From assembly GCA_041674625.1 (NCBI GenBank), contig JBAYVI010000002.1:32368-96367 (forward strand): 64,000 nt of DNA. The letters run 5' to 3'. Position 1 is the stretch's first letter. The number at the start of each line of letters is the position of its first letter. The position numbers were made by a program, and so were the translations under genes. Source of the DNA: BRH-c32 sp041674625 (GTDB taxonomy: Bacteria; Bacteroidota; Ignavibacteria; Ignavibacteriales; Melioribacteraceae). This document shows positions 9,543-17,615 of this stretch, piece after piece. The notes beneath the pieces were generated by a model. It was not told the origin of the DNA, ran no database searches, and saw only the letters and a program-made list of their open reading frames with translations.

Positions 9543-10275
9543 AGAAAACAGATTAAGGTCATTAATTGTAGATGACGAGAAATTTGCGCGAACCGATTTA
9601 AGAGAATTGCTTTCTAATTTTCCGACATTAGAGGTAGTTGGAGAAGCTAAAAATTTATCATCTGCTATCGAAATGATTGAACAATTAAAACCAGATTTGA
9701 TTTTTTTGGATATTCAGTTCCCCGGAGAAACCGGCTTTGATTTGTTTGAAAGAACAGATATAAATGCAAAAGTAATTTTTGTAACCGCTTATGATGAATA
9801 CGCTATAAGAGCTTTTGATGTAAACGCTTGCGACTATCTGCTTAAACCTGTAAATCCGGATAGACTTGCTTTGGCTATTAAGCGCCTCGAAGAAAACCAG
9901 GAACAACTAATACCAAAAAACGTTAAGCTTACCAATGAAGATTCCATTTATCTTCAGATGAATTACAAATACTATTTTGTGCGTGTTGATTCTATCATAA
10001 AGATTACTGCTGCCGATCATTATACCGAGATTGTTACAAACAAAGGGCTAAAGGGTTTAACAAACAAACATCTTTGGGAATGGGAAGAAAGTCTTCCGAA
10101 GGAATCGTTTGTTCAAGTGCACAGATCAATAATTATAAATATGAATTTAGTTGAACGAGTAGAAAGAGGAGCAAACTATTCCTACTTTTTGATTATGAAA
10201 AACATAATTGACCCGATACCAATTAGCAGAAGGTATGCGTCTCAAATAAAAAAAGAAATGGGAATCAAATTATAA
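9535..10275 (+). CDS. LytTR-family response regulator
   Basis: The N-terminal receiver has the acidic pair Asp13-Asp14, phosphoacceptor Asp59 in I-F-L-D-I-Q-F-P and Lys108-type signature (L-L-K-P-V). Residues about 140-245 are a LytTR DNA-binding domain, with I-K-I-T-A-A-D-H-Y-T and F-V-Q-V-H-R-S-I-I-I-N. It overlaps the upstream kinase gene and should be its partner. LytTR regulators bind paired direct repeats upstream of targets; no obvious target site is visible here. The gene ends at the edge of the accessory island, and no terminator is seen. Confidence 0.93.
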   Translation: MSKENRLRSLIVDDEKFARTDLRELLSNFPTLEVVGEAKNLSSAIEMIEQLKPDLIFLDIQFPGETGFDLFERTDINAKVIFVTAYDEYAIRAFDVNACDYLLKPVNPDRLALAIKRLEENQEQLIPKNVKLTNEDSIYLQMNYKYYFVRVDSIIKITAADHYTEIVTNKGLKGLTNKHLWEWEESLPKESFVQVHRSIIINMNLVERVERGANYSYFLIMKNIIDPIPISRRYASQIKKEMGIKL

Positions 10276-10567
10276 TCATATTTCATTCTCTTATTCATTT
10301 ATTAATTCTACTTTAGTTGTTCTGTCCCTATTTTTTATTCGAAACGTAGCTAAAAATGGCTGTCCCTATTCAATACTGCCTCGGCAGTAAAAATTAACAT
10401 GTTAATAGGAGCTTTTGATTAATTTTGTGTGAGCCGAATTCAATTCTGAAATCTACAAGAAGCATTTTGTCGAATAATGACGTGTCGAAAGCGAATTTTG
10501 CTCAAAGTAGTTATAACTGTGGGGGTGGTCAACCAAGGCGTAATGTGGACAGATCTAAAAGGAATAA

Positions 10568-11569
10568 TTAAGCAGCTTTCCTGAAGTAATAGTTGTGCAA
10601 TCCGTTAGCAACGGATATTCTATCAATTTTACAAATTAACTGGACTGGCATTGTTTCCGGTGAATCCTTTTCCAATCCAAGATAAGTCCGGCGATAATTG
10701 TAATAATAAAAATATTCTTTCAGAAGCTTTCGTAAATGATTTTCCTTCATAAAAATCAGATGATCAAGAAACTCCCTTCTAATAGATCCAATAACTCTTT
10801 CAACATATCCATTTTACCATGGAGAACGATAAACGGTTACGATTTCGCGAATGCCGAAACCTGCGACACAATCGCAAAATGATTCAGAGAATTTCGTGAC
10901 TCGGTCTCTGATAAGAAATTTAGGGGCTTCTGCACCATACAAAGCATTTCTGAACTGCTGGGCCGACTATTCTGCCGTTGGATGGGCAGTAACATTGATG
11001 TGAATAATCTTTCTCCGATGATTTGAAAGGAAAACCAATACATAAAGAGTTTTGTAATTAATTGTTGGTACAGGTAGAAAATCAATGGAAATAATTCCAG
11101 ATGCATGATTCAGAAGAAATGTTTTCCATCTTAGACCGGAGGTTTTGCCGGACTTCTTGGGAATATATCTTAGTAAAGTAGATTCAGAAATATCGTAACC
11201 GAGTTTTAGAATCTCTCCGTGAATTCTACGAACTCCCCACTGAGGATTCTCATTTGCCATATGTTTAATCAAGTCCATCTGTTCTTGAGGAATCTTTAGT
11301 CTTCCGCTGTTCTTTTTACTCTTCCAAGTCCGGTATTATTTTAAACCTTTGCGATGCAATCCGATAACTGTTTCTGGCTTTATAATTACTAGGCTAGTCA
11401 TCCAACTACTAAAATATCTTCTCATAATTGTAAAAAATTACCTGTCTGGATTTTGAATTTGTAGTTTCTTATTTGAACGACTCAGGATTTCCAGTTGCTT
11501 CTGTAGAAAGACAATTTCAAACTGCAACTGAGTCCTAGAGTTAAAGAAATTGATTAAAAATTTGAACAT
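10568..11569 (-). pseudogene. Integrase-core (rve/DDE) transposase, full length but with four in-frame stops
   Basis: From the ATG at 11567-11569 to the stop at 10568 a single frame of 334 codons can be followed without any frameshift. It reads as a complete transposase of the family with an N-terminal R-T-Q-L-Q-F-E motif, the K-P-E-T-V-I-G helix, N-P-Q-W-G-V-R-R-I-H-G-E, an rve core with I-S-I-D-F and R-D-R-V, and a terminal H-N-Y-Y-F-R-K-A-A. Four internal stops interrupt it: after N-P-D-R, after G-L-K, after T-A-E (TAG where TGG is expected) and after S-P-W (TAA where CAA is expected). It is therefore an old, dead insertion. Terminal inverted repeats could not be identified. Confidence 0.8.
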
Positions 11570-11658
11570 GGTGAGTTTTTACTAAATAATTTATTGAATA
11601 CAAAAATAGCGAATTCAGGGCGAAATCGTAACTTTGGAGGCGGATGGAGTTTTGAATA

Positions 11659-11757
11659 CCGACAGACAATTATTGGGTAGAAAGTGAATTAGGAGTAAGT
11701 AGTAAATTTATTTTTACATTGCCAATTAGTGATGGTAATCCTTTCACCAAAAAGTAA
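11659..11757 (+). pseudogene. C-terminal fossil of a histidine kinase
   Basis: A 32-codon stretch without a start reads D-N-Y-W-V-E-S-E-L-G-V-S-S-K-F-I-F-T-L-P-I and then stops. This is the characteristic tail of a HATPase domain (W-V-E-S-E-x-G-x-G-S-x-F-x-F-T-L-P). It begins about 90 bases beyond the 5' end of the dead transposase, so the element may have disrupted a kinase gene whose remainder has been lost. The other 250 bases between transposase and PEGA gene show nothing recognisable. Confidence 0.5.
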
Positions 11758-11916
11758 ACAAAGGAAAAAATATGTATTTGAATATTTTATATTATTTTGT
11801 AAGTTACTATTACAATGATAGATAATCTTATCCATTCTTACCTTTCTAATTATTTAACTTTATGTTTTTTTTATACGGAAAGGAATAAAATATTTTAATA
11901 TAAATCTGGGGTTAGT

Positions 11917-12375
11917 ATGAATTATTTCATTTCCATAAATAGATATTTTAAAAATGAAAAACGGCATCACTTTTTGATCAAGAAAATATTAATGGTATTG
12001 ATTATAATGTTTGCCTTGGCGCTGAACGCCTGTTCCACATTTATGAATTCTACTACACAGGAAATTAATATAAAAACAGAACCAGCCAATGCTAAAATAA
12101 CAATTGATGGAAAGAAATATGGAACGACACCGCAGGTCGTTAATATTGAGCGGGGCAGTAATCATGTTGTGAAATTAGAAGCAGATGGTTTTGATGCTTA
12201 TGAAATGCAGGTTACACGTAAGTTATCGTTTTGGTTTTGGGGAAATGTATTGAATGGAATTATACCCGGAATGCTAATAGATATGGTAACCGGTGCTATG
12301 TATAATCTTCTTCCTGAGGATGTTGAAGTTAGCCTTCAACTGACTCCCAAACCAGAAAAGCCAACAAAAAAATAA
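11917..12375 (+). CDS. PEGA-domain lipoprotein
   Basis: The product has a long basic n-region, a hydrophobic stretch and a lipobox with Cys39 (A-L-N-A-C). Residues about 48-100 form a PEGA domain, marked by I-K-T-E-P-A-N-A-K-I-T-I-D-G and Y-G-T-T-P, ending with V-V-K-L-E-A-D-G-F. PEGA domains are short Ig-like modules linked to surface-layer or envelope proteins. The segment F-W-G-N-V-L-N-G-I-I-P-G-M-L-I-D-M-V-T-G-A is a typical glycine-rich hydrophobic tail region in such proteins. The gene is intact although it lies inside a strip of decayed genes. Confidence 0.8.
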   Translation: MNYFISINRYFKNEKRHHFLIKKILMVLIIMFALALNACSTFMNSTTQEINIKTEPANAKITIDGKKYGTTPQVVNIERGSNHVVKLEADGFDAYEMQVTRKLSFWFWGNVLNGIIPGMLIDMVTGAMYNLLPEDVEVSLQLTPKPEKPTKK

Positions 12376-12450
12376 TTAATCAAAATATTTTATTACTGAT
12401 AGTCATGGCATTCATCATTTAAAGAACTTTTTAAGATATCTTAGCAAAAC

Positions 12451-12660
12451 ATCGGTCAACATAACTCTAACGTATTGCAAGAAAAGGAGTTAACGGAAAA
12501 TTCAGTTGTTAAGGATTACTTAACAACTGAATCAGATGGCAAACAATATAATGTAACCTTCTATTCGTTAGATATGATTCTTCTGATATATCAACTCAAA
12601 TGTTTTTTGCAGAAACTCAAAATAAACTTATTTATGCTGTAACCGATAATGCTTTCCTCC
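12451..12660 (+). pseudogene. Remnant of a RhuM-family (Fic/virulence-associated) protein
   Basis: One frame reads E-L-T-E-N-S-V-V-K-D-Y, then D-G-K-Q-Y-N-V-T-F-Y-S-L-D-M-I, which matches the N-terminal DNA-binding-like region of RhuM proteins. After a jump to another frame, M-F-F-A-E-T-Q-N-K-L-I-Y-A-V-T follows, matching the C-terminal region of the same family. About 150 codons between them are missing. RhuM genes are common in defence and mobile islands. It is dead. Confidence 0.6.
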
Positions 12661-12684
12661 CCCCAAAAGTAGACAAAGAGAATA

Positions 12685-12762
12685 ACCAAATTGTTATGAC
12701 AATTCCATAGAAGAATCGTTTTTCCATACACTGAAGGTTGAATTGATATACACCGGTTGATT
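12685..12762 (+). pseudogene. IS3-type transposase fragment (left flank of the Septu-like cassette)
   Basis: A 25-codon fragment reads N-C-Y-D-N-S-I-E-E-S-F-F-H-T-L-K-V-E-L-I-Y, the conserved end of the rve domain in IS3-family OrfB, where the catalytic Glu is the second E of E-E-S. It is preceded and followed by stops. It abuts the RhuM remnant. 35 of 42 bases match the fragment on the opposite strand near 16.6 kb. Confidence 0.7.
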
Positions 12763-12822
12763 TTGAAAACAGAAACATTAAATTAGTGACTTAACTCTTG
12801 GTATTCTAAAAAGGGAGAAAGA

Positions 12823-12915
12823 TCAGTCTTCATTTTCTACTGATAAACCACGAGTTTTTAATTGTTCTAATTGTTCACCAAATGAAAGAGCTCTTTTTGT
12901 ATTTTGGAATTTTTG
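12823..12915 (-). pseudogene. N-terminal fossil of an Abi-family (Abi_2/AbiF-like) protein
   Basis: A minus-strand frame reads R-A-L-S-F-G-E-Q-L-E-Q-L-K-T-R-G-L-S-V-E and soon ends in a stop. This matches the opening helix of Abi_2 (AbiD/AbiF-like) abortive-infection proteins, in which S-x-x-E-Q-L-x-x-L-K-x-R-G-L is conserved. Only about 30 codons survive. It is a third dead defence-type or mobile gene next to the intact ATPase-HNH pair. Confidence 0.5.
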
Positions 12916-12930
12916 TATTCAAAGGCTTTT

Positions 12931-12958
12931 AAACTAAAACGCCCAGCAATTTTAGTTT
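12931..12958. repeat. Perfect 9-bp inverted repeat, possible terminator of the cassette
   Basis: AAACTAAAA and its exact complement TTTTAGTTT flank a 10-base loop. It sits 120 bases after the stop of the HNH gene. There is no T-run after the stem on either strand, so an intrinsic terminator is only a possibility; it may be a repeat boundary. Confidence 0.35.
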
Positions 12959-13077
12959 CTAAAGGGCTTGCCAGGCTTGTTTATTTAAAACTAGGAATTT
13001 GTTGTAAAGTCAAAGGAAAATTTGATTTTATATTAATTGTTTACTTTATCACAATGACATCCTTTTATGCCGAAAGT

Positions 13078-13716
13078 TTAAGGTTTATACCCGAATGTTT
13101 TCTCAATCATATCTTTGTCTGATTGTGAGAGAGATTCATATTTTTTTTTATTATTCAATTTTGCTCTTCCTTCAGTTTGAGCAGTAGAAGCTAGATCAAA
13201 AAGTTCGATTGAAAATTTTCCCTTTGATGATTTGTATTGAATGAGAACTTCTTCAAATGTGCTTGTGAATTCATAATGCAAATCTGGGTCATCAAAATAA
13301 GGGTGAACTAATTTGAATTTACAGTGTTTGTAATCGGCGACTTTAATATCGACAGTATCTTTAGTCCCCTTTTTTAGAAAACCATTGCAAAGACGGCAAG
13401 CTAAGACTAAATTATCTCCAACAAAAGTGAACTCCGGATTTAGTTTTGTTCCATCTCTAAGAGTTCCTTTGGGAGCAATATGTTCGATTTCATCATTACT
13501 AGTCTCATAAAAGGGTAACCCACAATATGCACAATTACATCCTTGTAGACTTTTTAATGCACTCCTGATGTGAAATTTAAGCCTACTAATTTCTGCTGTA
13601 TTACCTTTTATTGGATGCTTTTCCCAATATATTCCTTCCCAAGGTTCTATTGATGCTAAAAAATCATTTTGGTTTTGCCAAAAATATATTGAACCCATAA
13701 TTTGTTTAATCAGCAT
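13078..13716 (-). CDS. HNH endonuclease, PtuB-like
   Basis: The 212-residue protein carries a Cys4-type HNH nuclease module. The first zinc knuckle is C62-A-Y-C65, the catalytic region is E-I-E-H79-I-A-P-K-G, an Asn follows in D-N-L-V-L, and the second knuckle is C107-R-L-C110. This is the arrangement in TIGR02646-like nucleases paired with AAA ATPases, including PtuB of Septu anti-phage systems. It should cut nucleic acid when triggered by its ATPase. The ATG at 13716 overlaps the end of the ATPase gene by 11 bases; a second in-frame ATG at 13698 is possible. Either way the two are translationally linked. Function in defence is inferred from context, not shown. Confidence 0.85.
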   Translation of the reverse strand: MLIKQIMGSIYFWQNQNDFLASIEPWEGIYWEKHPIKGNTAEISRLKFHIRSALKSLQGCNCAYCGLPFYETSNDEIEHIAPKGTLRDGTKLNPEFTFVGDNLVLACRLCNGFLKKGTKDTVDIKVADYKHCKFKLVHPYFDDPDLHYEFTSTFEEVLIQYKSSKGKFSIELFDLASTAQTEGRAKLNNKKKYESLSQSDKDMIEKTFGYKP

Positions 13717-15232
13717 TAATAATATAATCCCTTACATTATCTAGAATAATGTTAAGCGGGTCCATTTCGTCGAGTTTATAAATTTCGATTTCTTTATAGA
13801 GTAATTTTATACTATCTATATCATTAGATTTTTCTGAAATTAGTCTAAGTATCTCTCTTAGATGTTGTTCAAAGTAATAGTTTCTAGTAGTTCTTACATT
13901 AAAAATCGAATATAATATATTCTCAGCAGACCATCCATATGTGTTTTGGGGTAATTCAACAGCTTTTATTTTTCCTTCTGTATCTCTTTTTAGACCAACT
14001 AAATACGAACTTGATGGTTCAAGATCGGATACCATAAAGTGAGAATGTGACGCAATTATAAATTGGCAACTTGGATAACCTTTGAATATCCTCTTTAAAA
14101 AATTAATGTATTTCATCTGCCAATTGGGATGAAGACTTATGTCAGGTTCATCAATACATATTAGTGAATTGTTCTGAATATTGGCTAATAATCCAATCAT
14201 TGAAATAATAAAATGATACTCCCCTGAACTACTATCATTCAACGAATAGTTGGACTGTTTTTCTAGTTCTATTCGAGGGCTTCTTAATAAGTCCAATTTG
14301 ACTAATATATCTAAAAATTCTTCTTTTTCAACTAATGTGGAGTCTTCAAAAACATCAAACTTTAAATCCTTACCTTTTTCGTTTAGTTGCGAATTTATCG
14401 CGAGTACATTAATAAATGCTAACAGAGGTTTAATAATATCCTTATTCCTAGCTATATTTTCTCTATAATAACTTATACTAAAAGGTTCAGTTTTTCTATT
14501 TCTACTCTCACGCCATGAATTAAAAAAACGCTCAAAACTTTTTTCAACTAGCTCGCCGTTAAATATATGTTCCCTATATCTAATTGCATAAATAATCTTT
14601 AGGCTTTTGGAGTACCCTAAAAATTGTAGAAGTTCAGATAAAGAGAAAATGAATTTTTGATGATCAAGATTATGCACAATATTGTTCACGGTCATCTTTT
14701 GTATTGCTTGTGTTCCAGAAGAACCCGGACTGCTTCTCAACCCAAGATATTTATAGATATGATTTGGTAAATTATCAGAAAATACAAATTTATCATTAAG
14801 TAAAAATACGGAAGCTATAACTGTCGAAGGTAGTTTAATTTGAGAGAAATGGGTTGTTTTCTCATTTATTTGAAGTTCCCCCAGGTTGTCATATTTATTA
14901 AATTTATCTACATTTCGTTTATTTGTGTAAAAGTACTCTTTTTCATCTAACAAGTATTTAATCGAGTATCTGCTTTTTACATAATCTTTACGACTAAGAT
15001 TTAATTCTTTATTAAATCCCTTATTACTTTCTAATAATTCTGTGTTTTCGTAAAGTGTTCTAAAAATATTTGTCACTATCCTTAGAATCTCACTTTTACC
15101 AGTCCCATTAGGACCTATTATAACAGTCGAATATGGGTGACTAGATTTCACGTCTTCGTTAGTTGAAAAGTCAACAGATAAATCCCCTAAAAAGGGGTGA
15201 TTATGGAGTTGCAATGATATTAGTCTAAACAT
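13706..15232 (-). CDS. SMC/ABC-like AAA ATPase, PtuA-like
   Basis: A 508-residue ABC/SMC-type ATPase. Walker A is G40-P-N-G-T-G-K-S47, an ABC-signature-like S-S-S-G-E-Y-H lies just before Walker B (L-I-C-I-D-E-P-D-I-S-L-H-P), and the switch histidine is in I-I-A-S-H-S-H. The central 250 residues form the usual variable helical insert without a long coiled coil. No TOPRIM domain is present, which separates it from OLD nucleases. Together with the overlapping HNH gene this matches the PtuA/PtuB (Septu) layout. The C-terminal helical tail contains F-E-Q-H-L-R-E-I-L-R, typical of OLD/PtuA-type regulatory ends. It begins 42 bases after the AlbA_2 gene. Confidence 0.85.
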   Translation of the reverse strand: MFRLISLQLHNHPFLGDLSVDFSTNEDVKSSHPYSTVIIGPNGTGKSEILRIVTNIFRTLYENTELLESNKGFNKELNLSRKDYVKSRYSIKYLLDEKEYFYTNKRNVDKFNKYDNLGELQINEKTTHFSQIKLPSTVIASVFLLNDKFVFSDNLPNHIYKYLGLRSSPGSSGTQAIQKMTVNNIVHNLDHQKFIFSLSELLQFLGYSKSLKIIYAIRYREHIFNGELVEKSFERFFNSWRESRNRKTEPFSISYYRENIARNKDIIKPLLAFINVLAINSQLNEKGKDLKFDVFEDSTLVEKEEFLDILVKLDLLRSPRIELEKQSNYSLNDSSSGEYHFIISMIGLLANIQNNSLICIDEPDISLHPNWQMKYINFLKRIFKGYPSCQFIIASHSHFMVSDLEPSSSYLVGLKRDTEGKIKAVELPQNTYGWSAENILYSIFNVRTTRNYYFEQHLREILRLISEKSNDIDSIKLLYKEIEIYKLDEMDPLNIILDNVRDYIINAD

Positions 15233-15274
15233 CTTTAATAAGCTTTAGTTTGAAAAATAGTTTTGTAATTATTA

Positions 15275-16399
15275 TCATCTTGGATTCCTCTTTTTGTGTT
15301 CATCAGCATCATTTCCTTTTAAAGAAACAGTTTGATTTCCAGCTCTTACATAAAATTTATCATCATCTAAATAATACCATTTGTGCTCTGCTTTATTTAC
15401 AGAAATTTGACAAAGAGTAAATCCAACTATTTGGGAAAATGTTATTTCTAATAGCCCAACAATACTTCTTGAGATATGAGATTCAATTATATTTCTGAGA
15501 TATAACTCATATATATCTATATTATCACTCTCAATTTTCACTCCAATTAAATAGTAGTTTCCATATTCAGCGAAATGGATATTACTCATTTGCTCTGATG
15601 AGAATTTGTCTTTTTCTAGTGCACCAATTACAATATCACCTCCTGATGAATTGAGAAAAGCAACAATTGTTTTTAGAACACCGGCTATTGCGATCTGATT
15701 GGACGAGGTAGTTTTTCCATCTCCTCTTAGCAAGCGATTAATATCAAGTTTGCAAGAACCTTTTATTTCAAAATTAGTAGATTCCTCATTTAAAAGTAGT
15801 TCTTCAATATAATTTTTTTTTATTGGCTTATTTTCGTTCTTAGGAAGACACACTATTCCTTTTACAGTTAAATGACATGCAAATGGACCAAATAGAGGAC
15901 GGTCTCTCAATGGCCCGACTGTTGGATTTTCCATTTCAATGTATCCAAGTTTCCATATTTCATCTAGAACGTGAATTACTTGTGATTGATTCATACATCC
16001 AAGCCGCGCAATTAAATGCTTAGTATTGCCCTCAACAGTTTCTAATGATAATTTAGATACTAATCCAATCCAGCCTAATAGAATATTAATTTGTTCATGG
16101 ACAGAAGGTAGTTTTGTTTTTTCTAATAAACCATCAATTTCACTTTGTTTAAGTAAAATAGGGTTTTCTTTATCTTGGTGAATTCGCACATAGTAACTTA
16201 TTTTTTGTTTAGTTACTGGATCATTGATAATTGGAGTAAATCTGTATGCCATATAAGTAATCGAAAATAATCCACAATTGTCACATGAATACGTACGTGC
16301 ATTCCACTCTGTTTTCAGAGGGTAAGACTCAGAAGTCTTTATACCACATAAGGGGCAATTATTTTCTGGAAACTCAGTATTAGGATGATTTGCATTCAT
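15275..16399 (-). CDS. Zinc-ribbon, winged-helix and AlbA_2 (Schlafen-like) domain protein
   Basis: First gene of the three-gene cassette. Residues 15-42 form a zinc ribbon (C15-P-L-C18 and C39-D-N-C42). Residues about 90-190 look like a helical/winged-helix segment (N-Q-S-Q-V-I-H-V-L-D-E-I-W-K-L-G-Y-I). Residues about 205-365 resemble the AlbA_2 or Schlafen AAA_4 domain: E-S-T-N-F-E-I-K-G-S, then I-V-A-F-L-N-S-S-G-G-D-I-V-I-G, and finally K-F-Y-V-R-A-G-N-Q-T. AlbA_2 domains bind or cut RNA or DNA in several immune proteins; no catalytic activity can be asserted here. It lies 42 bases upstream of the ATPase on the same strand and should be co-transcribed. I do not know a named family with this domain order. 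Confidence 0.75.
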   Translation of the reverse strand: MNANHPNTEFPENNCPLCGIKTSESYPLKTEWNARTYSCDNCGLFSITYMAYRFTPIINDPVTKQKISYYVRIHQDKENPILLKQSEIDGLLEKTKLPSVHEQINILLGWIGLVSKLSLETVEGNTKHLIARLGCMNQSQVIHVLDEIWKLGYIEMENPTVGPLRDRPLFGPFACHLTVKGIVCLPKNENKPIKKNYIEELLLNEESTNFEIKGSCKLDINRLLRGDGKTTSSNQIAIAGVLKTIVAFLNSSGGDIVIGALEKDKFSSEQMSNIHFAEYGNYYLIGVKIESDNIDIYELYLRNIIESHISRSIVGLLEITFSQIVGFTLCQISVNKAEHKWYYLDDDKFYVRAGNQTVSLKGNDADEHKKRNPR

Positions 16400-16489
16400 A
16401 AATTATTACCAATTTTGCATTAAAATATGTTAATGTGATCTTTCACCCGTTGACAGTAATAAGAGTTAAGACACTAATTTAATGTTTTT

Positions 16490-16680
16490 CTCATTAAATT
16501 CAATCAGTGTATTGTACTTTATTTATGAATGTATCCTCTGTCGAATGTATAATATTACGATATTCTCCGAAAAATCTCTGTTGGATCCTCTTCACGTCTT
16601 AAATAATCTCTGGTGTAAATCCATTCAACCTCCAGAGTATGGGAAAGTGATTCTGTTTCGGTATTTTTATAAGAATTTGG
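16490..16680 (-). pseudogene. IS3-type transposase fragment (right flank of the Septu-like cassette)
   Basis: The minus strand reads E-S-L-S-H-T-L-E-V-E-W-I-Y-T-R-D-Y-L-R-R-E-E and then decays into Y-I-H-K-S-like remnants of the C-terminal region (expected N-R-K-R-I-H-S). This is the end of an IS3-family OrfB. It faces the similar fragment at 12.7 kb, and the Septu-like cassette lies between them. It immediately precedes another transposase fossil. Confidence 0.65.
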
Positions 16681-16721
16681 ATTTTGTCTTTATCTGTTGT
16701 TGGGGGATGATTACTTGCCTG

Positions 16722-16815
16722 AATTAGTAATTATGCAATCCATTTGCGACAAGTATCCGATCAATCTGACCAATTACTTGAACATGGCCGTTTTCAGGAG
16801 AAACTTTATTCTTAA
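16722..16815 (-). pseudogene. C-terminal fossil of a second integrase-core transposase
   Basis: The minus strand reads S-P-E-N-G-H-V-Q-V-I-G-Q-I-D-R-I-L-V-A-N-G-L-H-N-Y and then a stop followed by F-R-Q. This is clearly homologous to the end of the dead transposase at 10.57 kb (S-P-E-T-M-P-V-Q-L-I-C-K-I-D-R-I-S-V-A-N-G-L-H-N-Y). It shows that the same element family was inserted on both sides of the cassette. Confidence 0.7.
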
Positions 16816-16859
16816 CTAAGAAATACTTATCTTTGGCGTAAGTAACGGTAAACGTAATT

Positions 16860-17141
16860 ATGATTCTTTCTTTTGGCGATAAGGATACTAAATCTATTTG
16901 GAATGGAATTCGAGTGAAAAACTTGCCTATAGAAATTCAAACTATCGGAAGAAGAAAGCTAAGAATGCTAAATAACTCGCAAACGATTTCAGACTTAAGA
17001 ATACCACCTTCCAATCGACTTGAAAAATTAAGTGGTAAGTTTGATGGATTTCACAGCATCAGAATTAATGATCAGTGGAGAATAATATTTAAGTGGATTG
17101 AGGGTCAATCGGAAGAAGTAAAAATTATTGACTATCATTAA
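16860..17141 (+). CDS. higB: HigB/RelE-type toxin
   Basis: The 93-residue product fits the HigB (RelE/ParE superfamily) ribosome-dependent mRNA interferase family in length and pattern. It has D-K-D-T-K-S-I-W-N-G near the start, R-R-K-L-R-M-L in the middle, L-R-I-P-P-S-N-R-L-E-K-L-S-G, and R-I-N-D-Q-W-R-I-I-F-K-W near the end. It cleaves mRNA on the ribosome when released by its antitoxin. The toxin gene comes first, as is normal for higBA, and the antitoxin follows after 12 bases. There is no strong ribosome binding site in front of the ATG. Confidence 0.92.
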   Translation: MILSFGDKDTKSIWNGIRVKNLPIEIQTIGRRKLRMLNNSQTISDLRIPPSNRLEKLSGKFDGFHSIRINDQWRIIFKWIEGQSEEVKIIDYH

Positions 17142-17153
17142 AAAGGAAAAGAG

Positions 17154-17453
17154 ATGAAAACTTTAGCAAATGTGCATCCGGGAGAAGTTCTTAAGGAAGA
17201 ATTTTTAATACCGATGAACATAACAGCATATAAATTATCTAAAGATTTAGGTGTTCCACAAACAAGAATTTCTGCAATACTAAAAGGCAATCGAGGTATA
17301 TCAGCAGATACGGCACTGAGATTTAGTTTATATTTTGGAAACTCCGCTAAATTCTGGCTAGGATTACAGAATGATTTTGAACTCGAGGATACTAAAAGAA
17401 CAAATCACAAAGAACTTAGAAAAATTAAGAAAAGAAGAGTTTTCGCAGATTAG
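17154..17453 (+). CDS. higA: HigA-type antitoxin (XRE helix-turn-helix)
   Basis: The 99-residue protein begins with the hallmark H-P-G-E-V-L-K-E-E-F-L of HigA/VapI antitoxins. An XRE helix-turn-helix follows at about 20-75 (Y-K-L-S-K-D-L-G-V-P-Q-T-R-I-S-A-I-L-K-G-N-R-G-I), then the conserved F-G-N-S-A-K-F-W-L-G-L-Q. It neutralises HigB by binding it and normally represses the operon promoter, which should lie just upstream of 16860. An AAAAGGAAAAGAG stretch before the ATG serves as ribosome binding site. The C-terminus is lysine/arginine-rich, slightly longer than in small HigA proteins. Confidence 0.93.
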   Translation: MKTLANVHPGEVLKEEFLIPMNITAYKLSKDLGVPQTRISAILKGNRGISADTALRFSLYFGNSAKFWLGLQNDFELEDTKRTNHKELRKIKKRRVFAD

Positions 17454-17544
17454 GACATATTTGATATTTATCCAATTCCAAATTATATAGTCCTATAAAT
17501 ATTTTAAAGACTCTCTTCTCAAAAGCAACGCAATGAAATACGGT

Positions 17545-17577
17545 CAGCAAGAATATTGATAAACAACGTTCTTGCTG
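17545..17577. terminator. Inverted repeat between convergent genes, candidate bidirectional terminator
   Basis: CAGCAAGAA and its exact complement TTCTTGCTG flank a 15-base loop in the 162-base gap between higA (plus) and the serine hydrolase (minus), which converge here. There is no clear T-run right after the stem, so strength is uncertain. Confidence 0.45.
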
Positions 17578-17615
17578 TTCGTTCATGGCACTCTTTCTAA
17601 ACTCTAATTTTCTAT

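Noticed and set aside
12904..13122. Plus-strand ORF of 72 codons next to the HNH gene
   Set aside because: No family resemblance, no ribosome binding site, and it runs antisense into the HNH gene end and across the inverted repeat.
16482..16727. Plus-strand ORF of 81 codons
   Set aside because: The minus strand of the same stretch encodes transposase remnants, so this ORF is a shadow.
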